Shown: positions 1 through 11,375 of the stretch, one piece after another
Layout: each line of letters begins with the position of its first letter
How positions within the stretch are numbered: the first letter of the stretch is position 1
Assembly (NCBI RefSeq): GCF_033115175.1
Contig: NC_084834.1
Span: 7,475,294 to 7,539,293 of the forward strand
DNA length: 64,000 nucleotides
Reading direction: 5' to 3'
Source of the DNA: Lepus europaeus
Lineage: Eukaryota > Chordata > Mammalia > Lagomorpha > Leporidae
Notes under the pieces: model-generated
What the model was told of the DNA's origin: nothing
The model's database searches: none
The model's input: the letters and a program-made list of their open reading frames with translations, nothing else
Program-made: the position numbers and the translations under genes

Positions 1-300
1 CCACCTGTGGCGCCGGCACCCCGGGTTCTAGTCCCGGTCGGGGCGCCAGATTCTGTCCCGGTTGCCCCTCTTCCAGTCCAGCTCTCTGCTATGGCCCAGG
101 AGTACAGTGGAGGATGGCCCAAGTCCTTGGGCCCTGCACCCGCATGGGAGACCAGGAGAAGCACCTGGCTCCTGGCTTCGGATCGGCGCAGCGCTGGCTG
201 TAGTGGCCATTTGTGGAGTGAACCAATGGAAGGAAGACCTTTCTCTCTGTCTCTCTCTTCTCTCACTGTCCACTCTGCCTGTCAAAAAAAAGGGGGAACG
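1..300 (+). repeat. C-repeat SINE, 5' end outside window
   Basis: The copy starts inside the tRNA-like head, with box B-like GGGTTCTAGTCCCGG at 22-37. It continues through the conserved GATGGCCCAAGTCCTTGGGCC and GGAGAAGCACCTGGCTCCTGG blocks, and ends with the CTCTCT tract and CTGCCTGTC plus A-rich tail near 290. It is close to the young C-repeat consensus. Confidence 0.9.
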
Positions 301-483
301 GGTAAAAAAAAACAAGAATACAAAGCTGTGATAGCTAAAGTCACAGTGCGTCATGAATAATAACTAGTATTGGACCAACCCGATTTTCTAGAGGTAATCT
401 GAGACACTTAACAAAGCAGCGTAACAGGATGCCAACAAGTCCTTGATAGTATGTCCTCAAAATTATGTGTAATTTTTTCAAAA

Positions 484-830
484 GATCTGTTTATTTATTT
501 ATCTGAAAGACAGAGCAGGAGAGATGGTGGAGGGGAAGAGAAAGAGTAAGAGGAAGAAGAAGAGAAAGAGAGAGAGAGGAAGCGAGAGAGAGAGAGAGAG
601 AATCTTGTATTCACTGGGTCATTCTCCAAATTACTGCCACAGACAGGTCTGGCCAGGTCCAAGCCAGCAGCCTGGAACCATACACTTGGACCATCCTTAG
701 CTGCCTGCCCAAGCACAGTAGCAGGAGGCTGGATCAGAAGAGGGGCACCCAGGACTCAAAATGGTGCTCCAATATGGAATGATAGTGTCATAAGCAGTGG
801 CTTAATTCACTGGGCCACAATGCTAGCCCC
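484..830 (-). repeat. C-repeat SINE, older copy
   Basis: In reverse orientation it opens with the A-tail complement (TTTATTTATTTATCTGAAAGACAGAG) and a GA-rich tract. It closes with CACTGGGCCACAATGCTAGCCCC, the complement of the head. The body is more diverged than the copy at the window start. Confidence 0.85.
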
Positions 831-894
831 GTGATGTGTAATTAAATCAAGTCAAAGTGGATGATAATGTCCATAAGAAGGTTAATAGCTGGCT

Positions 895-2374
895 TGTGAG
901 GTTCGAAGATGGCAGAAGAGTGACAGGGCAGTCTGATTTAGACTGGGCAAAATTAATATAAAACTAAGTGGAGGAAGTACGCTCTCAGGGGAAAGCTGCA
1001 GGGGAAACCGCAGTGGGGTCCTGAGAAAGAAGTATAAAGGGCCCGGACCTGTGTGGAAGGCACAGACACACAGCAAGGAGCAGCAGGACAACAGAAGTCC
1101 CAGCAGCTCATATCCAGGGAAGAAGGCGCGCACCCTGGCACACCAGGTGAGATCAGACTCCACGGGCCTGCGCCGATGCTGATACAGCTAGAGGAAGAGC
1201 TTAGTGAATTGCACCTTTTTGAGTCCAGCCAGGATCCCTCAAGACAGTGGGGTGACTGTTCACTTGGGGGTGGGGAGCAAGGACTGTGAGTCTCTCTATC
1301 CCCTCCTCCCTCCTACAACAGCAGCCTGCAGGGAGCGGTGGGAGGGCTGGCACCATTTTTGGACTTAGGCACCAAGCGGCCTGCTCACCTGGGTGAGTGC
1401 ACCCAGTAATCTTTGGAGTCTCCCTCCACCGAGTTGGTGGGAACACCCACAGCAGTGCAAGAACAACTGACGGAGACGGTCTCCACTGTGCCAGCTGCAC
1501 CCACCCAACAATGAGAGGGGAGGAGGAACCATCCCTATGGAAGGGAAGTGCTTCCTACAGGACTCTCCTATGTGCACAACACAACTGTGAAGTGAGCAGG
1601 GCTGCAGCTGATGGGTATTGTGCATGCCTGTGATCCAGAGATCTCACCAGAGAGAAAAACCCACATACCCCACTGGCATCCAACCTCATTGTGAGGACAG
1701 GACTCGATCCAGAGGGCTGGAACACATGCTTAGCCCACCTGCGGTCAGGATGGGCTAGGAGAGTAGAGTGGTCCCACTTGCACTCCTTGTCCCTGAGAGC
1801 CCTGGATGCTGAGGCTGGGAAAACACTGTGGCTGCGTGAGAGGAGGCGGGATGTGGCTGGGTCCTGGGCAGAGAGCTGCTGCACACTCTCAGAGTTCCTT
1901 GGCTGCCTAGAGCATAAGGAACAGTGCTCACAGGAAGGGCTGCACAGATCATATGTGTGGTTCATACAGCAGTGCAGGTGAGTGCTGAGCACACTGGGCT
2001 AACACCTGGGCTCTCCTCAGCTAGGAAGAGAAGGTGAAGTTGTACCAACAGAGATGATCATTCCTCTCCTTTCGGTTAACCAGAGGAAAGCTGCCACACA
2101 CAACATGGGTGTTTCCCCAGAAATGCACCTTATCCTGGAGCATGGACCAGAACTCCCTGGCCACCCCCACCACACAGCTCTTGCTATTCACTGGAAGTGT
2201 AGACATTCCACTAAGCCACAGAAGCATAGCTCAAAGATAAAAGCTATCAGAAGAAAAAAAAGCAGCATTCTACAAATGCCTAGAAATGAATGTAGAAATT
2301 CAAGAAATAAGAATAAGGAAGACACTATGACTTATTTAAAGGAGTACAAAACATTTCAATATTAGAATGTGAAG
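895..2374 (+). mobile_element. L1 5'UTR and start of ORF1 region
   Basis: It begins GAGGTTCGAAGATGGCAGAAG, like the start of mammalian L1 5'UTRs, and continues as a GC-richer stretch of about 1.1 kb. It ends in an A-rich AAGAATAAGGAAGACACTATG segment typical of the 5'UTR/ORF1 boundary. No intact ORF1 frame is left. It stops where the inverted L1 segment starts. L1-like sequence resumes after 4690, so this is probably the host element of that insertion. Confidence 0.65.
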
Positions 2375-3961
2375 ATGGATCTTTCTCTCCCTTTTTGATT
2401 CTATCAGTTAGTATTAGCAGACACTTGTCTTGTTTGTGTGATCCCTTTGTTTCTTAGACCTATCCAAGCCATCGAATGTGAACTGAAATTGATCACTTGG
2501 ACTAGTGAGATGGCATTGGTACATGCCACCTTGATGGGATTGTATTGGAATCCCCTGGCACATTTCTAACTCCATCATTTGGGGCAAGACTGATTGTGCA
2601 TGTCCCAATTGTGCATCTCCTCCCTCTCTTTTTCCACTCTGAAATTTAGCAGGGATCACTTTTCAGTTAAAATTTAAACACCTAAGAATAATTATGTATT
2701 AATTACAGAGTTCAACCACTAGTACTAGAACAACAACAACAACAACAACAACAAATACTAAAAAGGATAAAGTATTACATTGTACATCTAGAGTCAGGAC
2801 AAAAGCTGATCAGGTCATTGTTTCTTATAGTGTCCATTTCACTTCAACAGGTTTCCCCTTTGGTGTTCAGTTGTCGCCGATCAGGGAAAACAAATGATAT
2901 TTGTCTCTTTGGGACTGGCTTAATTCACTCAGCATGATGTTTTCCAGATTGCTCCATCTTGTTGCAAATGACTGGGTTTCATTGTTCCTTACTGCTGTAT
3001 AGTATTCTATGGAGTACATGTCCCATAATTTCTTTATCCAGTCTACTGTTGATGGGCATTTGGGTTGGTTCCAGGTCTTAGCTATTGTGAATTGGGCTGC
3101 AATAAACATTAATGTGCAGATGGCTTTTTTATTAGCCAAATTAATTTCCTTTGGGTAAATTCCAAGGAGTGGGATGGCTGGGTTGTATGGTAGGGTTATG
3201 TTCAGGTTTCTGAGGAATCTCCAGACTGACTTCCATAGTGGCCTAACCAGTTTGCATCCCCACCAACAGTGGGTTAGTGTCCCTTTTTCCCCACATCCTC
3301 TCCAGCATCTATTGTTGGTAGATTTCTGGATGTGAGCCATTCTCACCGGGGTGAGGTGAAACCTCATTGTGGTTTTGATTTGCATTTCTCTGATTGCTAG
3401 TGATCTTGAACATTTTTTCATGTGTCTGTTGGCCATTTGGATTTCCTCTTTTGAAAAATGTCTATTGAGGTCCTTGGCCCATCTCTTAAGTGGGTTGTTT
3501 GTTCTGTTGTTGTGGATTTTCTTGATTTCTTTGTAGATTCTGGTTATCAACCCTTTATCTGTAGTATAGTTTGCAAATATTTTTTCCCATTCTGTTGGTT
3601 GCCTCTTCACTTTCCTGACTGTTTCTTTTGAAGTACAGAAACTTCTCAATTTGATGCAGTCCCAAATGTTAATTTTGGTTTTGACTGCCTGTGCTCCTGG
3701 GGTCTTTTCCAAGAAGTCTTTGCCTGTACCTATATCTTGCAGAGTTTCTCCAATGCTCTCTAATAATTTGATGGTTTCGGGTCGTAGATTTAAGTCTTTA
3801 ATCCACGTTGAGTGAATTTTTGTGTAAGGTGAAAGGTATGGGTCTTGCTTCAAGCTTCTGCACATGGAAATCCAGTTTTCCCAGCACCATTTATTGAATA
3901 GACTGTCCTTATTCCAGGGATTAGTTTTGGATCTTTGATCAAATATAAGTTGGCTGTAGAT
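2375..3961 (-). mobile_element. L1, inverted 5' part (ORF2 C-terminus and 3'UTR start)
   Basis: Read on the minus strand it is the end of L1 ORF2 followed by the first part of the 3'UTR. A 332-codon open stretch at 3865-2867 holds the ORF2 C-terminal cysteine motif ([19 protein letters not shown]-x3-C-x7-H-x4-C) and ends in a stop. The endonuclease and reverse transcriptase parts are missing, so it is a dead fragment. The 3'UTR part (2377-2600) matches that of the L1 copy at 18104-19005. It contains a CAA microsatellite at 2731-2753. It joins the following sense segment with GAT microhomology at 3959-3961. Confidence 0.85.
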
Positions 3962-4690
3962 CCAGCATGGGAAGTGGGATACACAGCAGACTCATAGAAT
4001 GGCAGATGTCCTAAACAACACTCTGGCCTCAGAATCAGCCCTTAAGGCATTCGGGTCTGGCTGAAAAGCCCAGGAGAGTATTTTAGGCAGGGAAAGCCAA
4101 GACACTCTGCCAAAAAAAAAAAATGACCTAAATGAAAGATCTCTGCGAGTGAGATCCCAGTGGAAAGAACAGGTCATCAAAGAAGGAGGTACCTTTCTCT
4201 GAATGGAGGAGAGAACTTCCACTTTGACTATGACCTTGTCCAAATATGATCAGAGTCGGCGAACTCAAAAGGCTTCCATAGCCTTGGCAACTCATGACAA
4301 GAGCCTAGGGTGATTACTGATGCCACAAACAAGAGTGTCAATTTGTTAAGTCAACAACAGGAGTCACTGTGCCCTTACTCCTCATGTAAGATCTCTGTCC
4401 TTAATGTGCTGTACATTGTGATTTAATGCTATAAGTAGTACTCAAACAGTATTTTTCACTTTGTGTTTCTGTGTGGGTGCAAACTGTTGAAATCTTTACT
4501 TAATATATACTAAACTGATTTTCTGTATATAAAGAGAATTGAAAATGAAGCTTGATGTGAATGGAAGGGGAGAGGGAGTGGGAGAGGGGAGGGTTGCAGG
4601 TGGGAGGGAAGTTATGAGGGGGGGAAGCCATTGTAATCCATAAGCTGTACTTTGGAAATTTATATTCATTAAATAAAAGTTAAAATAACA
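3959..4690 (+). mobile_element. L1 3'UTR, direct part of the same 5'-inverted insertion
   Basis: It runs from GATCCAGCATGGGAAG to the L1 3' end (CATAAGCTGTACTTTGGAAATTTATATTCATTAAATAAAAGTTAAAA), including the G-rich tract at 4565-4628. It resumes the 3'UTR almost exactly where the inverted segment breaks off. The inverted-then-direct order is the signature of twin priming. Confidence 0.85.
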
Positions 4691-5139
4691 GAAAGGAAGG
4701 TTCAAGTATAGAAAGAACATAGAAGTACTAACAGATATGACCATTAAGGATCATCACCATGACACATAGTAATCAAACTCTTCACAATAAAGCATAAAAA
4801 GAGGTTCTAAAATGAGCACAAGAGAAATGCCAGAGGATCTCCAATTAGACTCACAGCTGACTTCTCATCAGAAAACCTAAAGCTAGAAGAAAATGTCAAG
4901 ATATCGTCAAAGTCTTAAGAGAAAAAAAATTGTCAGCCCAGATTATTGGTCCCTGCAAAGCTGTCATTTATGAATGAAGGTAAAATAAAGGCTTTCCATA
5001 ATAAATAGAAATTGTTAAGAATTTGTCACCTAGGCCAGCGCCATGGCTCACTAGGCTAATCCTCTGCCTGCAGCGCCTACCTCCTGGATCAGCTCTGGCC
5101 ATTGCAGTCTTTTGGGGAGTGAACCAGAGGGATGGATGA

Positions 5140-5177
<38 letters not shown>

Positions 5178-5300
5178 TCTGAATCTACCTATCTCTGTAA
5201 CTCTGTGTTTCAAATAAAATAATTCTTAAAAAAAAAAGACATATTAAAAGTAAGAATGACAATCAGGAGACAAAATACCCAACTGTGCAATTGCAGTGCT
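4691..5300 (+). mobile_element. Older L1 remnant resuming after nested insertion
   Basis: GCCAGAGGATCTCCAATTAG...GCTGACTTCTCATCAGAAA...GGTAAAATAAAGGCTTTCC...GAATTTGTCACC resembles the L1 region that in other mammals reads ACAGCAGACCTCTC...TTTGTCACC. It lies downstream of the 5'UTR in the same orientation. A C-repeat interrupts it at 5032. Its right end is unclear. Confidence 0.45.
5032..5238 (+). repeat. C-repeat SINE with internal deletion
   Basis: The head GGCCAGCGCCATGGCTCACTAGGCTAATCC jumps from the box B region straight to the tail part (TGGCCATTGCAGTC), so about 120 bases of the middle are missing. The tail holds a CT and a GT dinucleotide run (5142-5178) and CAAATAAAATAATTC plus A10. 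Confidence 0.85.
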
Positions 5301-5544
5301 AAGTACTGGCCATGTAATGAAAGGGTAAGTTTAACCTGAGAGAAATCATAAGCAAAGTACTGGGTTTGAAGAAACTGAAAAGAACCCCAAAGGTTACCAA
5401 GTTTTGATCCTGAGTGAGATATGCAAGGAAGTCTAGAGCAGAGTTAATAAAACTATGAGAGGCAAGCATTTAATTATAGATGTTCTGGCAGTCACATTTA
5501 AAAAGCAAGGAGGAACAGATCAAATTATTTTAAAATTTATTTTC

Positions 5545-5708
5545 CTGCCACCTATGTGGGAGTCTCCGATGAAGATCCAAGCTCCAGGTTCCTGGCTTCA
5601 GTTCCTGGCTTCAGTCTAGCCCAAATCCAGTCATTACAATCATTTGGGTGAGTGAACCAGAGGATGGAAGAAGATTCTCTTTTTCTCTTTTTCTCTTTTC
5701 TCTCTTTC

Positions 5709-5764
<56 letters not shown>

Positions 5765-5842
5765 CCTCCATCTCCTCACCCCCATTCTGTGTCACTCTGC
5801 CTTTCAAATAAATAAATAAATAAATAAATAAATCTTTTTTTA
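5545..5842 (+). repeat. C-repeat SINE, 5'-truncated, with long CT microsatellite
   Basis: The head is missing. The body begins near CCTGCCACCTATGTGGGAGTCTCC and runs to the tail. The CT tract is expanded to about 45 bases (5716-5762), and the A-rich end is a (AAAT)n run at 5806-5833. Confidence 0.8.
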
Positions 5843-6224
5843 AGAGAACTAAAATGCAAAGAAGTATTCAGCATTGGATACAGAGACTTGGACCATCATC
5901 GCTTGAACTGATGCAGCTAGGAACAAAGAGAAGGAATGTCAAACATGATTTGCCAAAATATGTCACCCAGAGCATGTTGCCCCAAGCACTAACTGTAAAG
6001 AGCTAATTAACCACCACAGCATCATATATTTAAGTGACTGGAAAACACATCGGCAATGTATAGAGAATACATGATGCACATAGGAATTTTGCAGTTTTTA
6101 TAATGACAACCTCCACTCAAAGACCTTGGTTTGGAAACATTTACTTATTGCTAAAGTCTTTCCAGAATGTTGCTCTAAATCCATAATTAATTAATTAATA
6201 CTTTCAATCTAAAAAAAAAAATGA
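5843..6224. other. No gene recognised
   Basis: AT-rich, no convincing open frame. It holds the left copy of a 14-base repeat, ATTTAAGTGACTGG (6028-6041), whose partner flanks the tail of the next SINE (6539-6552). Confidence 0.4.
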
Positions 6225-6538
6225 ACCAGAATCAAGAGGAAGGCATTTGACCTAACAGTGAAGACACCTGTGTCCTGTATCAGGCTGCCTTGGGTTTGAT
6301 TCCCAGCTCTGGCTCTCAAGTCCAACTTCCTGACAATGCAGACCCTACAATGCACTTTTAAGTGCTCTTCGATTGCTGAAGTAGCTGAGTCTCCCACCCA
6401 CATGGGAGATCTGGACTGAGTTACCAGCTCCCAGCTTCAGCCTGACCCAGTCCTGGAAGTTGCAGGCATTGGAGGAGAGAACCCATAGACAGGGCTCTCC
6501 CTCTTTGTCTCTCTGCCTCTTAAAGAAGTAAAAACAAA
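6225..6538 (+). repeat. C-repeat SINE, older subfamily
   Basis: The head (GAGGAAGGCATTTGACCTAACAGTGAAGACACC) is of the older type, followed by TTTGATTCCCAGCTCTGGCTC and the ACATGGGAGATCTGGACTGAGTT block. The tail lacks a CT expansion. ATTTAAGTGACTGG follows immediately, a candidate duplication of 6028-6041. Confidence 0.75.
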
Positions 6539-6639
6539 ATTTAAGTGACTGGCTCAATGCATAATTAAAATAAAAAGAAGAAAGTAAGCAAATGCAAGTT
6601 CCTCATTGTAGAGTTAAGTTGCAAAAGGTCCACTTAAGG

Positions 6640-6964
6640 GTCCGCACTATGGCATAGCGGGTAAAGCCGCAGACTGCAGCACCAGCATCCCGTATGGGCA
6701 CCAGTTCGAGTCCTGGCTGCTCCACTTCCATCCAGCTCTCTAATATGGCCTGGGAAAGCAATAAAAGGTAGCTCAAGTCCTTGGGCCCCCGCATTCATGC
6801 GGAAGTCCCAGAGGAAGCTCCTGGCTCCTGGCTTTGGATCGGCACAGCTCCAGCCATTGCAGCCATCTGGGGAGTCAACCAGTGGATGAAGGGCCTCTCT
6901 CTGCCTCTGCCTCTCTGTAACTCTGCCCTCAAATAATTTAAAAAATCTTAAAAAAAAAAAAAAA
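6640..6964 (+). repeat. C-repeat SINE
   Basis: Full-length copy from GGTCCGCACTATGGCATAGCGGGTAAAGCC to an A16 tail. Flanks AAAAGGTCCACTTA (before) and AAAAGTCCACTTA (after) form a near-perfect target-site duplication. Confidence 0.9.
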
Positions 6965-7019
6965 GTCCACTTAGAAGACAACAATAAAAACCAAAGCAAA
7001 AGTTGGCATCTACTTATCA

Positions 7020-8500
7020 AATCCCAAGATAAACTGTGGTTGGAAAGTTAATTGTTTACTGAACTCTCATCTGTTCAGCCTGGCTGTTCTCATAAAAGAA
7101 GGTAAAGAATGTTACAGAAATTGACCTGCGTCCAGACACGTCACTCCTATAAACCACCTGTTGAACAGTGCGTGTGCGCGAGCCAAGGTAGTCTTTGCTT
7201 ACTGGGAGCTGTATATATAAGGGGTGTTTACAGGTAGGTGTGTGACAGAAAAAGCAAATAATTGAACTTCACCCACACAGTTTCCTGTTTCCTTCTTGAT
7301 TCTTCGCAGGGGAATGATTTTCTCATTTTTCCTTTAGAGGTAGATTCCCGTGAGCAGACCCTGATTAGAACTCCAGCTAGGAGATTAGTAAGCTTTGATT
7401 AATGAAGTGGCATCAGGAAGTGCCTAGGTTCGCAGAACCGGGTAGAGTTCAGTGAATATGTTTATTAACAGACACAGCCCGTCGAGGGCTGATGCCAGGA
7501 CACTGAAGACTCTGTTTGGATGGAGCCGACTGGTCGCTTCCTAGGCACTCTCAAGACACAGGAATGCTTCTGGTGAGTTTTTACAAAATCCCCATATTTT
7601 ATTTGCCTCAAAATAAAACTCTTCTTTTTTATTAGCTCGTATGTACTAGCAATATACTATTTCACTGCCAAAGATATGAAATTCCACTGTTACTCTTTCC
7701 GGCATGTATTTTTAACTGTAAAAATATTTTTAACTGTAAACAGCTATGTCTAAATACGGAGAGGAAAACATGTCTACTGTGTAGGTAACTCCCCCTCAGA
7801 GGGTGTTTTTTCTCCTTTGCTACGTGTGATTTGCCTTATTTCTCCTTCCCAAGTGAGGCATATCTTCATTTAATTCATAAGCAGAATGAAGCAAATTAAG
7901 CTGAATCAGAGAACTCGGTTTTATTTTCTCATATATGGCGCCACATTTTGGTGACGGCAAGAAATCATTTCTAGGAAAATATTTCTGAGGGACATAGTTA
8001 ACGCTTTATTTGTTTAAAAGTTAGGCCTAAAATTAGATAAATAACATTTTCCCCCGTCTGTAACAAGATTAGGATGATAATCAGTGGCCAGCATAATTAT
8101 TTTTTCTGAATATTCAACCCAGGAATTTGAGGTCACAAAAATCCAAAGTGGATCACACTGACATTTCTGAGTTGCCTCTTACGACGGGTGACAAGGACAG
8201 AAAATCCACCCAGCTTCACAGGGCTCCCCTCTTTCAGGACAGAAAGCAGCAACTGTATCATCCATAATTTAAAAAAACTCTTTGCAATGCCATACTTACA
8301 ATAAATCTATACAAACACACACAGGCACACAAGTACAAGTCCTATTTCTGTATCTAGAAGTTTAACCAAGTCATTTTATGTAGAACTTCAGTTGCGAGGT
8401 TTTTTGCTTCCAACACTTTATTATGAAAACTGTCCAAACACAGAGAAAAATTGGAATAATAATAATACCATGAATGCCAAAATACCTACCAGGTAGATAC
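7020..8500. other. Apparently unique sequence
   Basis: About 1.5 kb without a repeat I recognise and without a long open frame. It contains the TATA/donor candidate at 7212-7573. Two short near-copies of ATATTTTTAACTGTAAA occur at 7705-7740. AT-rich beyond 7600. Confidence 0.4.
7212..7572 (+). promoter_or_regulatory. Candidate TATA promoter and 5'UTR exon
   Basis: TATATATAAGG at 7212-7222 is a good TATA box. A start site would be expected near 7243. An exon-like stretch then ends in CTG|GTGAGT, a near-consensus donor at 7573. The surrounding 7.02-8.4 kb contains no repeat I recognise, unusual for this window. It lies 22.5 kb upstream of the SMIM31 coding exon on the same strand, so it could be that gene's untranslated first exon. 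It could equally be an unrecognised LTR promoter, or chance. Confidence 0.25.
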
Positions 8501-8559
8501 TACAATAAGCATATTGTTATATTGGCTTTTTCTCCTACTGCCTAATATCCACTCATCTA

Positions 8560-10780
8560 TCCACTCATCGATTCATCTTGTTTATTTCTATGATGTACTT
8601 TAAAGGTGCAGACCGCAGTAATTTGTATCCCTAAACATTTAGCAAAGTATTATCACTGACCAGAGTTCATATTAGCTTAACTCTTTCCTTGAAACAAAAT
8701 TCATATCGAGTAAAATACACAAACCTTTATTCTACCATCTGATGGGCTTGATAAACACACACATCTCGGTGATCCAAGACCACTATCATTCCAGATCCAG
8801 AAAGCTTCTTCATTCTCTAGCCCAGGCAATGCCTGCTCCCCCAACCAAGGCACGAACACTCCGCTTCTTTGTAAAGCATGCATACATACATAATGCTTCT
8901 GTGGACCCACTCATGCTGTTGCAATTAAGAGGAAGTCTTTTTATTGTTGAGAGGTCATCTATTATTCAAATGTACCACAGTTTGTGTTTTCGCTCTCTTG
9001 TGGATGCACACCTGACTATCAAGTGTCTGACTATTAGGAATAAGCCTGCTATGAATATTCTTACATAAGTCTTTCTCTATACATATGTATTTCATCTCTC
9101 CTAAGCACTTGGGAGTAGACTTGCTAGGTCATACTGTAGTAATACATTTAGCTATATAAGACACTGCCAGATCATTATCCAGAGCAAATCTATCACTTAA
9201 TACCCTCAGTAAAATTGCATGCTAACTCCCGCTACTCCACAGCCTTGATGATTTGGGAGATCTAATCATTCTGATGGTTGGGCAATACTCTCCCCTTATG
9301 GTTTTTTTTTTTTTAACATTAGCCTGACTGATGGCTAATGCTATAAGGGGTTATTGGTCATTTATGCATCTTCTTTAGTGATTTTCTATTCAAATATTCA
9401 GCCCAATTTGTTAAAAGTTGGATTGTTTATATTTTTATTACTGAGTTGCAGGAGTTTTTGTAAGTATATACTGTGACTATGAGTCCTTGTCAAAGATATA
9501 TTTTACAAATATTCTCTCCCAGTCTGAGATTTGCCCATTCGTTTTATTAATGGTGTATTTTTAAAATGATTTATTAACTTATTTACTTGAAAGGAAGAGC
9601 AACCGTTGAGGGAGAGAGGGATGGAGAAAGGAGGAGGGAAGAAGAGGGAGAGGGAGAAATCTCCCATTCACTGGTTCACTCCTCAAATGCGAACAACAGA
9701 TGGGTCTGGGCCTGGGCTGAAGTCAGGAGCCAGGAGTACATCCGGTTCTCCCGTGTGGGTGGCAGAAGCTCAAGTAGGCCATCTTCTGCTGCCTTCCCAG
9801 CTGCAACAGAAGGAACCTGGATCAGGATCGGAGGAGCCAAGACTTGACAGCACTCAAAATGGGATGTTGGGATTGCAGGCAGCAGCTTAACCTGCTGGGC
9901 CTAAACACAGGCCCCTGATGGTGCATTTTGAAGAGCACGTCTTTTCAATTTTGATAAAGTCTAATTACCCGTTTTTGTAAGGTTATTAATTTTTGTGTCC
10001 TACCTAAAACAGTTTTTTTCTCTCAGTCTTGGTTTTGCTCCTACATTCAGTGCTAAGACCATGCTGGACCCATTTTGTTGTGCAGTGTGAAGCAGAAGTG
10101 GAGGTTCATACAGAAGAAAACACATAGCTGTTTCAGCACCATATTCTTGGAACACACTGTTTCCTCTCCCCCACAGGATTGTTTTAGAGATCTGGTAGGA
10201 GCTTAAATGACCATAAAGGTGTAGGTATTGATCTGAGGCCCTGTGTTTAGTTCCATTAGTCCATCTGTGTCTGCTTGTGAAAATATCACACTACTTTAGT
10301 TACTATTGCTTTGGAGTAAGTCTTGAAGTCATGATTTCTCCAATTTTTTTTTTCCCTCAAATGTGTTTGGGTATGCTATCTCCTTTGGATTTCCATAGAA
10401 AGTTTAGGATCAACTTGTTAATTTCTACAAAAGAGTATGGTAAGTTTATTACTATTATTGCCTGGAATTTGTCGGTTAATTTAAGAATCGAGTTAATGAT
10501 ATTGCATCTTCCTATGTATAAGCACGGCATATCTCTCAGCTTATTTACATCTTAGTTTATTTCTCTCTGATGTTTTGTAGTTTCTGTAGTTAAATGCAAT
10601 GATTTTGCATGTGTTTAGTTAGCTAATTCCTAACTTTTTAAACTTTATCTAAAATGAACATTTAACTTACAATTTTAAGCTAATAATGTAGAAATACAAT
10701 TCACTTTCAGATACTAACCTTGTATGCTGAGATGTTGTGAAATTCTAGTAGTTGCCTTGTAGAATACCTAGGATCATCTA
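8560..10780 (-). mobile_element. Ancient L1 (L1M-like) ORF2/3' remnant
   Basis: The + strand shows antisense ORF2 landmarks in the expected order: GAATAAGCCTGCTATGAATATTC, GGTCATACTG, a TTTTACAAATATTCTCTCCCAGTCTG block, TTTCAGCACCATATTCTTGG, and TTGGATTTCCATAGAAAGTTTAGGATCAACTTGTTAATTTC. There are many indels and no open frame. A C-repeat splits it at 9563-9916. Confidence 0.75.
9563..9916 (-). repeat. C-repeat SINE inside L1 remnant
   Basis: Runs from the tail complement (ATTTATTAACTTATTTACTTGAAAGG) through a GGAGAGGGAGAAAT tract to the head complement CCTGCTGGGCCTAAACACAGGCCCC. GGTGTATTTT before and GGTGCATTTTG after are consistent with a target-site duplication. Confidence 0.85.
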
Positions 10781-10861
10781 CCTAATAACACCACCCAAAA
10801 ATATAGTTTTTACTTATTTTTGATCTTCAAACTTTTTCATTCAATTTAAACAAATACACTT

Positions 10862-11156
10862 TTAAAATTTATTTTCATCTGGATTGAAAAGCAGAGAGAT
10901 AGAAAAAGACAACCAGCAATCTTTCACTGTTCACTCCACAAACAACTGCAACACACAGGGTGGAGCCGGGCTGATACCTGGGGCCTGGAACTCCATCTGG
11001 ATCTCCCACATGGGTTGCAAGGACCCCAGTACTTGAGCCACCACTGCTGCCTCCCAAGGTGTGCATTAGCAGGAAGCTGGAGTCTGGGGTGGCGCCTGGA
11101 CTTCTGATAATGCAGGCATACCAAGTGGCAACTGCTGCACCAAACACCTGCCCCAA
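10862..11156 (-). repeat. C-repeat SINE, older copy
   Basis: Tail complement TTTAAAATTTATTTTCATCTGGATTGAAAAGCAGAG, then the CACATGGGTTGCAAGGACCCCAGTACTTGAGCC and GCATTAGCAGGAAGCTGGAGTC blocks of the older C-repeat type, ending GCACCAAACACCTGCCCC. Confidence 0.85.
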
Positions 11157-11375
11157 TCTTTAGGCTTCTCATTTTTATTTCTGCCATTACTTGACTGTCT
11201 ATCATCTGTCAAGCATGTATAAGGATGGATAAAAGCAGTTGAAGTAGATATTATTGCATAGGGACAAAACATTCAATATTTCACCTCTAAGTATGACGTT
11301 TGCTTAGGATTTTCTTGGATCTTTATGAGATTGAGAAGTATCCCTTCCATTCCTAATTAGCTGAGGGTTTTTTTT

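Noticed and set aside
2867-3865. 332-codon open frame on the minus strand
   Set aside because: It is the C-terminal part of L1 ORF2 in an inverted, truncated element. It has no endonuclease or reverse transcriptase region and is not a host gene.
5716-5833. Long CT and AAAT repeats considered as regulatory tracts
   Set aside because: Both are the standard tail components of a C-repeat that have expanded as microsatellites.
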